From CBFDBF01 sp050304615 (GTDB taxonomy: Bacteria > Pseudomonadota > Gammaproteobacteria > Chromatiales > Chromatiaceae), in the NCBI GenBank assembly GCA_050304615.1, contig JBNLDW010000011.1, positions 124,001-188,000 of the forward strand: a stretch of 64,000 nucleotides of DNA. Direction: 5' to 3'. Positions 57,572 to 63,889 of this stretch are shown piece by piece; position 1 is the first letter of the stretch; each line of letters opens with the position of its first letter. The notes beneath the pieces were generated by a model that saw only the letters and a program-made list of their open reading frames with translations, was not told the DNA's origin and did not search any database. Position numbers and translations under genes: made by a program.

Positions 57572-57647
57572 TCATAACGCCGCCAATCACCGGGGAGCGA
57601 AGGAGTGCAGCGACTGAGCGAATCCGTGTGAATTGGCCTTGTTATGT
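57572..57647 (-). other. attC of cassette 9
   Basis: 1R is GTTATGA at 57578-57572; the 1L side is GTTATGT on the plus strand at 57641-57647. Nearly identical to the attC of cassette 13. Confidence 0.86.
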
Positions 57648-57649
57648 GT

Positions 57650-58003
57650 TTACTTTGCATTTGCCACCGAAAATTCAATACCTTCATGTAATCCTTTCAC
57701 TATTAGAAATGCGCAATACGCATACAGGTTATAATCTGGTGTATCATTTTCCACATACTCGATTTCATTAACCGTATAGGTTGTGCCAAATGATTCATTT
57801 GCCTTTGCAACTCCCTCAATAACTCTTTCTTTTATTCTTCCAAGATCAAGTGCGCCATGATTGCATGTTCCTGCAGTACCCAGGCTAGTTATAACCACAT
57901 CATTGATCTTTCCTTCGTCAAGTAACAAACCCAAAATAATATGCTTTGGGCCTGTAATATACGAGATTCGATAGGTATTTCCTGACTTTATGTATTGAGG
58001 CAT
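57650..58003 (-). CDS. Cassette 9: soluble protein of unknown function
   Basis: Protein of 117 residues, no signal peptide and no membrane segment. Mixed alpha/beta by composition: NTYRISYITGPKHIILGLLL, VVITSLGTAGTCNHGALDLG, IKERVIEGVAKANESFGTTY, then an acidic stretch EIEYVENDTPDY. I do not recognise the family. One of the few clearly cytoplasmic cassette products here. Confidence 0.65.
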   Translation of the reverse strand: MPQYIKSGNTYRISYITGPKHIILGLLLDEGKINDVVITSLGTAGTCNHGALDLGRIKERVIEGVAKANESFGTTYTVNEIEYVENDTPDYNLYAYCAFLIVKGLHEGIEFSVANAK

Positions 58004-58013
58004 CTCTTTTCAC

Positions 58014-58076
58014 ACATAACGTTTGAACACAGGGGCGGCGCGGAACGCGCCGTCCCTCTGGTGTGACTGGTTAGCA
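58014..58076 (-). other. attC of cassette 8
   Basis: 63 bp. 1R is GTTATGT at 58020-58014; the 1L side is GTTAGCA on the plus strand at 58070-58076. Similar to the attC of cassette 1. Confidence 0.85.
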
Positions 58077-58083
58077 TTTATTA

Positions 58084-58386
58084 TTAGCACCAATCTCGTA
58101 CGAACTTTCCTTCTTTATACCTATAAAGTGAAAAGCCATATTTTAGGTCATTACCAGATGCATCTTTAACCATTCCAGTGTCTTTACCGAGGGAATATAA
58201 AAATGCATCTAGTCCCAACATGGCGAAATCTATAAACCACCATATCCCCAGGCCGCCTAAAGTAATTGCTTTGAATATTGCTGATTTAGTTTTACCCAAG
58301 TAAAACCTGTCAGCGCCAATAACGCCTAAAAGCATTGCTAGTACTAAGGCCAGCATTCTATTTTTTTGTTGTGTTTCTTCTATCAT
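58084..58386 (-). CDS. Cassette 8: TM2-domain membrane protein
   Basis: Protein of 100 residues. The TM2 domain is clear: LALVLAMLLGVIGADRFYLG, then a second helix GGLGIWWFIDFAMLGLDAFL, joined by a short turn with the conserved D-R-F-Y-L-G. A polar tail ends FVRDWC. The ATG has GGAG upstream. The role of TM2 proteins in bacteria is poorly defined. Confidence 0.82.
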   Translation of the reverse strand: MIEETQQKNRMLALVLAMLLGVIGADRFYLGKTKSAIFKAITLGGLGIWWFIDFAMLGLDAFLYSLGKDTGMVKDASGNDLKYGFSLYRYKEGKFVRDWC

Positions 58387-58414
58387 GGGATTCTCCTTTT
58401 TTACTTTTTTATAA

Positions 58415-58501
58415 TGCTAACGCTTTGCATCACCGGAAAAATAAAGTTGCAGAGCAAAGCGGCGCAACTTTATTTTATCCGGGTGCATGCGTTTGTTAGA
58501 A
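58415..58501 (-). other. attC of cassette 7
   Basis: 87 bp. 1R is GTTAGCA at 58421-58415; the 1L side is GTTAGAA on the plus strand at 58495-58501. A long central stem, AAATAAAGTTGC / GCAACTTTATTT, encloses a small loop. Confidence 0.87.
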
Positions 58502-58505
58502 TTCT

Positions 58506-59039
58506 CTACTGAATAGAAGTAGGGAATGAATAGTTGTTGTAGATCTTTTGGTCTTCAACGCTGAGTTTACTTAAATTTCTACGACGATTTTCAGCTACAG
58601 ATAGTAGCTTTGATAGTGAAGCTCTATTTAAAGCGTAATATATATTCTGATTGTGCTCGCTTTCTTTTCCTGGCGGACTGAAAATAGATGGGTTGGGCGC
58701 TAATACTTTAGTGCCTTTTTCCTCTATTATTAAAAATACATTATCATCATCTCCTAATTTAGAGCCTTTCGAATATAGTTTTACACCTACAGGGTAACTT
58801 TCTAACTTTGAATAAAGTTCTTTAACAGTTACGTAGGCCGAGCCTTTATTTGGGATGCTAACTAAGTAAACCCCATAACCGACATCTCGGGTCAATAGAT
58901 CAACGTAATTTCTCTCATGTTTTTTTAGGAACTGTTTATGCTCTGCTGAACCTGGTTGAAAAGTAGTCTTGTTATTCGAGACGCAGCCTACAGATATAGC
59001 AATTGCGCACAACAGAAATAGATACGATATATTTTTCAA
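58506..59039 (-). CDS. Cassette 7: probable lipoprotein of unknown function
   Basis: Protein of 177 residues. A signal sequence (YLFLLCAIAISVGC) ends in a lipobox-like SVGC with Cys19; position -3 is Ser, so processing is probable rather than certain. The mature part is soluble and Lys/Ser-rich, with LLTRDVGYGVYLVSIPNKG. Family not recognised. The start codon is TTG, supported by GGAG seven bases upstream. Confidence 0.65.
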   Translation of the reverse strand: MKNISYLFLLCAIAISVGCVSNNKTTFQPGSAEHKQFLKKHERNYVDLLTRDVGYGVYLVSIPNKGSAYVTVKELYSKLESYPVGVKLYSKGSKLGDDDNVFLIIEEKGTKVLAPNPSIFSPPGKESEHNQNIYYALNRASLSKLLSVAENRRRNLSKLSVEDQKIYNNYSFPTSIQ

Positions 59040-59065
59040 TTTATTACTCCTATAATTAGCAACAA

Positions 59066-59131
59066 TTCTAACGTTATCTTCAGCGGAGCAGGGGCGTTAG
59101 CGAATGTGTCCGCTTGAAGTTCTTGTTACAT
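59066..59131 (-). other. attC of cassette 6
   Basis: 1R is GTTAGAA at 59072-59066; the 1L side is GTTACAT on the plus strand at 59125-59131. Separated from its gene by the inserted REP-like element. Confidence 0.8.
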
Positions 59132-59164
59132 TTTCACTCTCTCTAAATAATAACTAAAGTCCAC

Positions 59165-59262
59165 AGATAAATGGAGATAAATGGGGTCAGAGATAAATGG
59201 GGTCAGTGTAAAAATACAAAGCACAGAAATCCCTATCAAGAAAGAGTTTTTACACTGACCCC
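59165..59262. repeat. REP-like palindrome inserted in cassette 6
   Basis: A perfect 16-bp inverted repeat (GGGGTCAGTGTAAAAA at 59199-59214 and its complement at 59247-59262) surrounds a 32-base loop. To its left are two tandem copies of AGATAAATGGGGTCAG (59175-59190 and 59191-59206) and one extra AGATAAATGG. GGGGTCAG...TTTTTAC palindromes of this kind are typical of REP elements linked to REP-associated (Y1) transposases; no such transposase gene is in the window. Confidence 0.8.
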
Positions 59263-59447
59263 AAATATCTTCTCAAATATCTTTGTTCTCCGGCTTTCTC
59301 CTTGAAAGGCTTTTCCTTCATCACTGACTCGACCCATTTTTTTGATTGGGCATCCAGTTCAACCGCATCGGCTTCGCAATCATGCTCGTTGCAAATGTCT
59401 AGCAGTAGCGTGGACTGTTTAATTTCTTTGATCAGGATCTTGATCAT
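59250..59447 (-). CDS. Cassette 6: small protein with its end altered by the REP element
   Basis: Protein of 65 residues. It starts MIKILIKEIKQSTLLLDICN, then an acidic middle and SKKWVESVMKEKPFKEKA. The last residues (LGSV) and the stop codon are encoded by the REP-like palindrome, so the native C terminus is lost or replaced. No family recognised. It is too small to judge function. Confidence 0.5.
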   Translation of the reverse strand: MIKILIKEIKQSTLLLDICNEHDCEADAVELDAQSKKWVESVMKEKPFKEKAGEQRYLRRYLGSV

Positions 59448-59457
59448 GCCTTTTTAC

Positions 59458-59518
59458 ACATAACGTCTGCCATAAAGCGCGCGAGGAACGAGCGTCGATT
59501 TTGATGGCATTGTTATGT
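59458..59518 (-). other. attC of cassette 5
   Basis: 61 bp. 1R is GTTATGT at 59464-59458; the 1L side is GTTATGT on the plus strand at 59512-59518. Confidence 0.84.
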
Positions 59519-59524
59519 GTTGAT

Positions 59525-59932
59525 TCACTGTAATTTAACAAATGCTTCGACTATAGGTGGCGATATACTAGATGGCATTAATAAATACCCATCATTCACC
59601 CTAATTACTTTACGAACATTTTTCTTTAAATAATCTTCATAGACTTTTATTGTTAAAGAGCCTGGATGAGACTCTAGTACTGTATACTCTAAAATGCTTT
59701 TCTCCCCATCGTAGTAGGAGATTATCTGGTTTTGGTTGATTTCAAGCACTAACCGGCCGAACTTGATATTTTTCAATATAGCTTGCTTCCTTTCACTGCT
59801 CAGTTCATTTGAAGCACTTATAAGCTCAATAGTTTTTGCTTCATCTGACTTCCATTTTCCAATAATCAGATTTTCATCCGCAATAATTGTGAATGAGACG
59901 AGCATCAATAATACTGTGATAACTATTTTCAT
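59525..59932 (-). CDS. Cassette 5: exported protein of unknown function
   Basis: About 135 residues. The signal peptide (MKIVITVLLMLVSFTIIA) is followed by DENLIIGKWKSDEAKTIELI, a lipocalin-like GKW start, then beta-rich sequence such as LVLEINQNQIISYYDGEKS. The ATG at 59941 lies in the attC core of the neighbouring site; the ATG at 59932 begins the signal peptide and is preferred. No Shine-Dalgarno is visible. Possibly a small periplasmic beta-barrel protein; the family is not certain. Confidence 0.66.
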   Translation of the reverse strand: MKIVITVLLMLVSFTIIADENLIIGKWKSDEAKTIELISASNELSSERKQAILKNIKFGRLVLEINQNQIISYYDGEKSILEYTVLESHPGSLTIKVYEDYLKKNVRKVIRVNDGYLLMPSSISPPIVEAFVKLQ

Positions 59933-59937
59933 ATTAC

Positions 59938-59998
59938 ACATAACGTAGCCTTCACCGGCGCGCCGCTTTTGCGCGTCTGGTGGAAGGCATGGTTATAC
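59938..59998 (-). other. attC of cassette 4
   Basis: 61 bp. 1R is GTTATGT at 59944-59938; the 1L side is GTTATAC on the plus strand at 59992-59998. Stem CGGCGCGCC with a TTTT loop region. Confidence 0.84.
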
Positions 59999-60013
59999 GT
60001 TTATTGTCTAATT

Positions 60014-60352
60014 TTATTCTACGCATTGCGGTGGTTTTCCTCCGCCACACCTACAAAGGACGTCTGGTGGACAGTAGCAGTTACCAGGGACATATTTACA
60101 ACCTGGTTTTGATTCACAGCTCTCGATCTGTTTTTCCCCATATTGGATAAAATCTACTTCGCACTTACTAACAGCGCCGCGACACTGGTAGCCATTGACT
60201 CCTTTTTGCACCAAGGTGCAAGCAGGAGTTTTTATGCAGCTGAGTTCGCTCAATAAACTGCATTGTGTTAATTCCCCAGCCTGCGCAACCAAGGTAGAAG
60301 CGAGAAAGCAAAGCAATACACAAAAACGTTGGTTGATTGGATTCCACATCAT
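60014..60352 (-). CDS. Cassette 4: cysteine-rich secreted protein
   Basis: About 112 residues. The signal peptide (FCVLLCFLASTLVAQA) is followed by a mature part of about 85 residues with 12 cysteines (LTQCSLLSELSC, ACTLVQ, YQCRGAVSKC, ESCESKPGCKYVPGNC, YCPPDVLCRCGGG, QCVE). The even number and dense spacing suggest six disulfides in a periplasmic or secreted mini-protein. The frame is open to 60421, but the first 23 codons would be read through the attC site, so the ATG at 60352 is preferred. Family not recognised. Confidence 0.72.
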   Translation of the reverse strand: MMWNPINQRFCVLLCFLASTLVAQAGELTQCSLLSELSCIKTPACTLVQKGVNGYQCRGAVSKCEVDFIQYGEKQIESCESKPGCKYVPGNCYCPPDVLCRCGGGKPPQCVE

Positions 60353-60361
60353 ATTTTGTGC

Positions 60362-60430
60362 GTATAACGCCTGTGTAATTTGCGCATTGGAGCGCAGCGT
60401 AAATGCGTCAAATTGACACACTTGTTAAGT
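60362..60430 (-). other. attC of cassette 3
   Basis: 69 bp. 1R is GTTATAC at 60368-60362; the 1L side is GTTAAGT on the plus strand at 60424-60430. AATTTGCGC / GCGCAGCG arms. Confidence 0.84.
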
Positions 60431-60769
60431 GCTGATGGTGAAAAGAGATTCATCTTTCGGCCAATCTCCATCATATGTATAGCACTCCAAAGTTGATACT
60501 TTTCCATCTTCGAACCAGAGTATGACGCCAGCGCCAGCTTCTAACTCTGGGTGTTCTAAATGTGTTTTTGGGGCTTCTTCAATGTATCTATTGCTCTTAC
60601 TAAGTAAAGGGGAATTTTCAGAAACTCGAATTTTTGTAAACAGCCCTACGCCCGTGTAATCTCTTTCAAGCACAGTCGCCTCACGCAATTGGGCCAGAAT
60701 GATTTCTTTTTCAGAGTCACCTTCTATCAAAGCTGCTAATACTACTTTCTCGAATTCACTCAATTCCAT
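60425..60769 (-). CDS. Cassette 3: conserved soluble protein of unknown function
   Basis: Protein of 114 residues, no signal peptide. FEKVVLAALIEGDSEKEIIL, then VLERDYTGVGLFTKIRVSEN, LEAGAGVILWFEDGKVSTLE and the closing CYTYDGDWPKDES. The TGVGFFT ... GAG.ILF.. DG....LE.YTY...WP pattern recurs in many bacterial proteins of about this size without a named function. Probably cytoplasmic. The stop overlaps its attC. Confidence 0.7.
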   Translation of the reverse strand: MELSEFEKVVLAALIEGDSEKEIILAQLREATVLERDYTGVGLFTKIRVSENSPLLSKSNRYIEEAPKTHLEHPELEAGAGVILWFEDGKVSTLECYTYDGDWPKDESLFTIST

Positions 60770-60779
60770 GATTTTTTAC

Positions 60780-60861
60780 ACTTAACGTTTACATATGGGG
60801 CGCGGAGTGAAACGAAGCGACCCAGTGAGCGATAGCGAACGACATGATGTACTTGTTATGC
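60780..60861 (-). other. attC of cassette 2
   Basis: 82 bp. 1R is GTTAAGT at 60786-60780; the 1L side is GTTATGC on the plus strand at 60855-60861. Confidence 0.85.
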
Positions 60862-60867
60862 CAGACA

Positions 60868-61212
60868 CTATCGACCCTCTCCTGGCAAAATAACTGGCAC
60901 TTTAAACTTGATGCGAGAATGGGTAGTTGATTCCCCGTGGGATGCACCTTGAGATCCCATGCCTACTGAACCTAAAAAGACACCAATTCCGCCTTTGGTG
61001 TCAGTAGAGTCTGCTTGTGTTAATGCGATATCAAACTCTACTAGAGTTACTTGCCGTCCATTTGCGTCAGTGATTATTTTCTGATCTTTCGTAAATCCGT
61101 AAACTTTGTCTGAACCTGCGCTGGCCCCATACTCGCTAACAGCGGCACGCGCATCCGCAACACCGGCGACAATTTCTGTGATAGCTGTCGATATGAATTC
61201 TTGTACATTCAT
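60868..61212 (-). CDS. Cassette 2: conserved protein of unknown function
   Basis: Protein of 114 residues, no signal peptide. MNVQEFISTAITEIVAGVAD at the start, a central VEFDIALTQADSTDTKGGIG and the end SRIKFKVPVILPGEG. This Phe-Asp-Ile-Ala ... SRI.FKVPV.LP layout is seen in small bacterial proteins of unknown role. Likely soluble. GC is slightly higher than in neighbouring cassettes. Confidence 0.68.
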   Translation of the reverse strand: MNVQEFISTAITEIVAGVADARAAVSEYGASAGSDKVYGFTKDQKIITDANGRQVTLVEFDIALTQADSTDTKGGIGVFLGSVGMGSQGASHGESTTHSRIKFKVPVILPGEGR

Positions 61213-61227
61213 GTTTTTACCTTATTG

Positions 61228-61290
61228 GCATAACGTTTGAGCACAGAGGCGCGAGTGAAACGAGCGTCCTTCTGGTGCGACTGGTTATGT
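61228..61290 (-). other. attC of cassette 1
   Basis: 63 bp. 1R is GTTATGC at 61234-61228; the 1L side is GTTATGT on the plus strand at 61284-61290. Similar to the attC of cassette 8. Confidence 0.86.
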
Positions 61291-61303
61291 GCCAACTTCA
61301 TAT

Positions 61304-61678
61304 TTATTTCACACCACATTTCCCTGACGATTTCATAATTGATTCTTTTGACTTTATGGCTTTTTCTTTACTTTCAATACCTGATGATACAAATGCTGAA
61401 GGCAATGGTTCACGTACAACCGCACTAATTACTACAGCGTTATTTCCATCATATATCGTCAACATGTTACCTACATTATTTTTGCTTAAATTAAAGAGCT
61501 CGTTTGCTGCTTCTGTATTTAGACTAATAGCTAAATCCCAAGCATTGATATATTTGGATTTATGCACTTCAACTGAATTAATACAATCAGATGTGATTAC
61601 AAAAGCCACGTCATGCTCTTCTGCATACGAGACTTGAGCTATAAACAACAAAAATATAATTTCAACTAATCTTTTCAT
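61304..61678 (-). CDS. Cassette 1: exported SecD P1-head-like domain
   Basis: First cassette next to attI, 124 residues. The signal peptide (LVEIIFLLFIAQVSYA) is followed by a domain resembling the P1 head subdomain of SecD: LAISLNTEAANELFNLSKNN, VGNMLTIYDGNNAVVISAVV, REPLPSAFVSSG and a final helix. Membrane parts of SecD are absent, so it is a stand-alone periplasmic module. The ATG lies four bases after the recombination core, with no Shine-Dalgarno. It is the newest-position cassette and so the most likely to be expressed from a cassette promoter. Confidence 0.72.
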   Translation of the reverse strand: MKRLVEIIFLLFIAQVSYAEEHDVAFVITSDCINSVEVHKSKYINAWDLAISLNTEAANELFNLSKNNVGNMLTIYDGNNAVVISAVVREPLPSAFVSSGIESKEKAIKSKESIMKSSGKCGVK

Positions 61679-61681
61679 AGC

Positions 61682-61760
61682 ACATAACAGTTAATTATCA
61701 CGCCGGCTCTGATAATGTGTTATATAGCCGGCACTGATATTGTATTATGCCGCCAATCGT
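61682..61760. other. attI-like recombination region
   Basis: The first-cassette junction core GTTATGT (minus, 61688-61682) is followed by two 25-bp direct repeats at 61702-61726 and 61727-61751 (19 of 25 identical, both starting GCCGGC and ending in a TTAT core-like run). Paired direct repeats beside the crossover core are the layout of attI1, where the integrase binds. No strong cassette promoter reading leftward could be identified. Confidence 0.7.
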
Positions 61761-61768
61761 TCTATACT
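61740..61768 (+). promoter_or_regulatory. Predicted intI promoter overlapping attI repeat 2
   Basis: TTGTAT at 61740 and TATACT at 61763 with a 17-base spacer, about 45 bases before the integrase ATG. The -35 falls inside the second attI direct repeat, so integrase bound there could block its own promoter. No LexA box (CTGT-N8-ACAG) is visible. Confidence 0.4.
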
Positions 61769-61811
61769 CGTTCTCTAGTGATATATTAGTATAACAAGGA
61801 CGGTTTTTTCC

Positions 61812-63197
61812 ATGGATTCGGAAATTCACCCTCAAAAGTCCTCCGTTAACAGGTTTTGGGCCCGATATACTGAGGTTCTTAAGCTGTTTCGGGTGCCTGA
61901 AAGGTCTCTCCCATGGTATCAAAAGCATATTCAGGCCTTTATTGACGATCATCCAGGTGTTCGTCTGCAGGAGCAAACCGCTGAGTCTCTGCAGCGTTTT
62001 CTCGAAAAGCTGGGGCGCAATGATCATATTAGTGATTGGTTGTTTCGGCAGAAGGTTGATGCCCTGCGTCTGTTGTTTTGCCATCTGTTGAGGCTTCCCT
62101 GGGTCCAATCTTTTGATTGGGATCTGTGGAGTGCTGGTGCACAGTCTCTGGGCAGGGATCATCCATCGGTGGCCCGCAGCTATGAGATGATTGATAAGTG
62201 TGTTGGAAATTCGAACAACTTTCTTGCAAATAAATACCCGGACATTTATCGCAAATTCCTTGTAGCGATACGCCTGCCCGACTATTCCAACAATACTGAA
62301 AGAAGCTATCTCGGCTGGATTGTTCGATTCCTTCGCTTTCATCCCGAAAGACTTCCTTATGATTGCTCTGAACCAGAAGTTGCATCCTTTTTAGAGTATT
62401 TAGCCATAAAACGCAAGGTTGCTGGGGCAACCCAAGCCCTGGCTTTGAACGCCCTGGTATTCTTTTTTGCCCGTGTTTTGGTGCAGCCCTTGGGCGAGAT
62501 TGGGCCATTTAAAAGACCCAAGCAGCCCAAACGTATACCAACGGTCTTGAGCCCTAGAGAGGTAAAATCCATTTTCTCTCATCTCTATGGGGTGAATGAG
62601 TTGATGATACGCTTGATGTATGGCACCGGCATGAGGGTGATGGAGTGCGTCAGGCTTAGAATCATGGATCTGGATTTTGAATACCGCAATATCATAGTGC
62701 GACAGAGCAAGGGCAAAAAGGACCGATCAGTACCTATGCCAAACGCGCTGGTAAAGCATCTAAACAGACAGGTTCTGTTTGTTCAAGAACAGCATATTAG
62801 AGATACAGAAGCAGGTTTTGGGACTGTATATATACCAGAAGCACTATCCAGAAAGTATCCAAACGCCAGGAATGAGTTGCGCTGGCAGTATCTGTTCCCA
62901 GCCAGTAAGCTGGCCCAAGACCCGCGCTCAGATGTGGTTAGGCGCCATCATATACATCAGACAGCTATACAAAAGGCCATCAAGAAGGCCTTAGAAAAGT
63001 CAGGTATCACCAAGCGGGTTACCAGCCATACCATGCGCCACTCCTTTGCCACTCATCTACTGGAATCAGGGGCAGATATACGCACGGTGCAGGAGCTTTT
63101 AGGTCATGCTGACGTAGCGACCACCATGATCTACACCCATGTAACCAAAAAGGGCGGCCTGGGGGTGACCAGCCCTCTAGATATCTTGAGTACCTAA
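61812..63197 (+). CDS. intI: Integron integrase with extra N-terminal domain
   Basis: Tyrosine recombinase of 461 residues that recombines attC with attI. The catalytic residues are in place: Arg275 (GTGMRVMEC), Lys300, His406 and Arg409 (HTMRHSFATHLL), His432 and Tyr441 (MIYTH). The integron-specific insert is at about 333-378, including EALSRKYPNARNELRW and DPRSDVVRRHH. Most IntI proteins are about 320-340 residues; here residues 1-125 form a second SAM-like core-binding-type domain ahead of the usual one (145-235). AAGGA precedes the ATG by 11 bases. Confidence 0.95.
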   Translation: MDSEIHPQKSSVNRFWARYTEVLKLFRVPERSLPWYQKHIQAFIDDHPGVRLQEQTAESLQRFLEKLGRNDHISDWLFRQKVDALRLLFCHLLRLPWVQSFDWDLWSAGAQSLGRDHPSVARSYEMIDKCVGNSNNFLANKYPDIYRKFLVAIRLPDYSNNTERSYLGWIVRFLRFHPERLPYDCSEPEVASFLEYLAIKRKVAGATQALALNALVFFFARVLVQPLGEIGPFKRPKQPKRIPTVLSPREVKSIFSHLYGVNELMIRLMYGTGMRVMECVRLRIMDLDFEYRNIIVRQSKGKKDRSVPMPNALVKHLNRQVLFVQEQHIRDTEAGFGTVYIPEALSRKYPNARNELRWQYLFPASKLAQDPRSDVVRRHHIHQTAIQKAIKKALEKSGITKRVTSHTMRHSFATHLLESGADIRTVQELLGHADVATTMIYTHVTKKGGLGVTSPLDILST

Positions 63198-63204
63198 GCG
63201 GCGT

Positions 63205-63852
63205 CTATTTTTTGGGCCGGCTTCTGGCGCTGTCGAGCCAACTCAGGATTGGATCCCATTGCTCCAGGTCTGCCCAGACCATAGAGGGGGCCAGCTCAAA
63301 TAGCCCCAACCCACGTTCGGCGGCACGGATATAGTTCTGGCTCTCACGCAGATGGGTCAGCAGTGGGATTCTGAGGCCCGCCAGATACTCCTCGAGCTGA
63401 CGGTAGATAATGGTGTTCTCCCGCACCCGATTGGCCACGATGGCAATCTTGGTCTGCTTACTAGAGACCCGCCCACTGCTCAGTAGCTCATCCAAAAAGC
63501 GATTACAGGCGCGTATATCGATGGGGGATGGCATAACCGGGATTATCAGGCTCTCTACCCGCCGCAGCATGGAGTGTATCGCCTTGCCGTGTATTGCGGC
63601 GGGCGCATCCATAATCAGATACTCGGTACCACGGGCAGGTGAAACTGAGCCCTGGGTGGCATCTATAGCCTCAATCTCGGGTACGCCTTCATAATCCCGG
63701 CGCGCCTCCAACCAGTCCAGGGAACTCCCCTGAGGGTCGAAATCGGCCAGGGCTACCTTGGCCCCATCATCTGCATACCAGGTGGCGATATTGGTGGCCA
63801 GCGTGGTTTTACCGCAGCCCCCCTTGGCGTTCATCAGCATTATGGTGCGCAT
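63205..63852 (-). CDS. ParA-family ATPase (orphan)
   Basis: Protein of 215 residues. The deviant Walker A motif NAKGGCGKTTLATNIA is near the start, with ADFDPQGSSLDWLEARRD and YLIMDAPAAIHGKAI for the Walker A' and B regions. It belongs to the small ParA/MinD-like group used for partitioning or positioning of plasmids, cellular complexes or proteins. No ParB or centromere-like repeats are adjacent. It is convergent with the integrase gene, 7 bases apart. Confidence 0.85.
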   Translation of the reverse strand: MRTIMLMNAKGGCGKTTLATNIATWYADDGAKVALADFDPQGSSLDWLEARRDYEGVPEIEAIDATQGSVSPARGTEYLIMDAPAAIHGKAIHSMLRRVESLIIPVMPSPIDIRACNRFLDELLSSGRVSSKQTKIAIVANRVRENTIIYRQLEEYLAGLRIPLLTHLRESQNYIRAAERGLGLFELAPSMVWADLEQWDPILSWLDSARSRPKK

Positions 63853-63889
63853 GATCTTCCCCCGCTCCTTGTCTCTGAATGGTGGCCTA

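Larger units (their letters stand above)
52640..63197. mobile_element. Chromosomal integron: integrase, attI and about 17 cassettes
   Basis: An integron integrase gene on the plus strand (61812-63197), an attI-like region just upstream (61682-61760) and a leftward array of single-gene cassettes, all on the minus strand, ending near hemY. Sixteen attC sites were located between successive genes. Each has a 1L box (seen on the plus strand as GTTRRRY-like) at the gene end and a 1R core (RYYYAAC-like on the plus strand), with an internal imperfect palindrome. Cassettes are visibly AT-rich compared with the GC-rich backbone genes. No transposase and no IS element was found within the array. Confidence 0.93.

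Noticed and set aside
59165..59262. Inverted repeat as the ends of an insertion sequence
   Set aside because: Only 32 bases lie between the repeats and there is no transposase; a REP-type palindrome fits better.
60353..60421. Longer start for the cysteine-rich cassette 4 protein
   Set aside because: These codons run through the neighbouring attC site and would place 23 residues before the signal peptide.
53693..61290. Palindromes between cassette genes as transcription terminators or CRISPR repeats
   Set aside because: They carry GTTRRRY/RYYYAAC boxes at both ends, differ in sequence and length and lack T-runs or regular spacing, so attC sites explain them.
62029..62508. Minus-strand open frame of 159 codons inside intI
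   Set aside because: Antisense to the integrase; no start context and no family resemblance.
63205..63852. ParA gene as evidence of an integrated plasmid
   Set aside because: No ParB, centromere repeats, replication or transfer genes are adjacent; orphan ParA-like ATPases are common on chromosomes.
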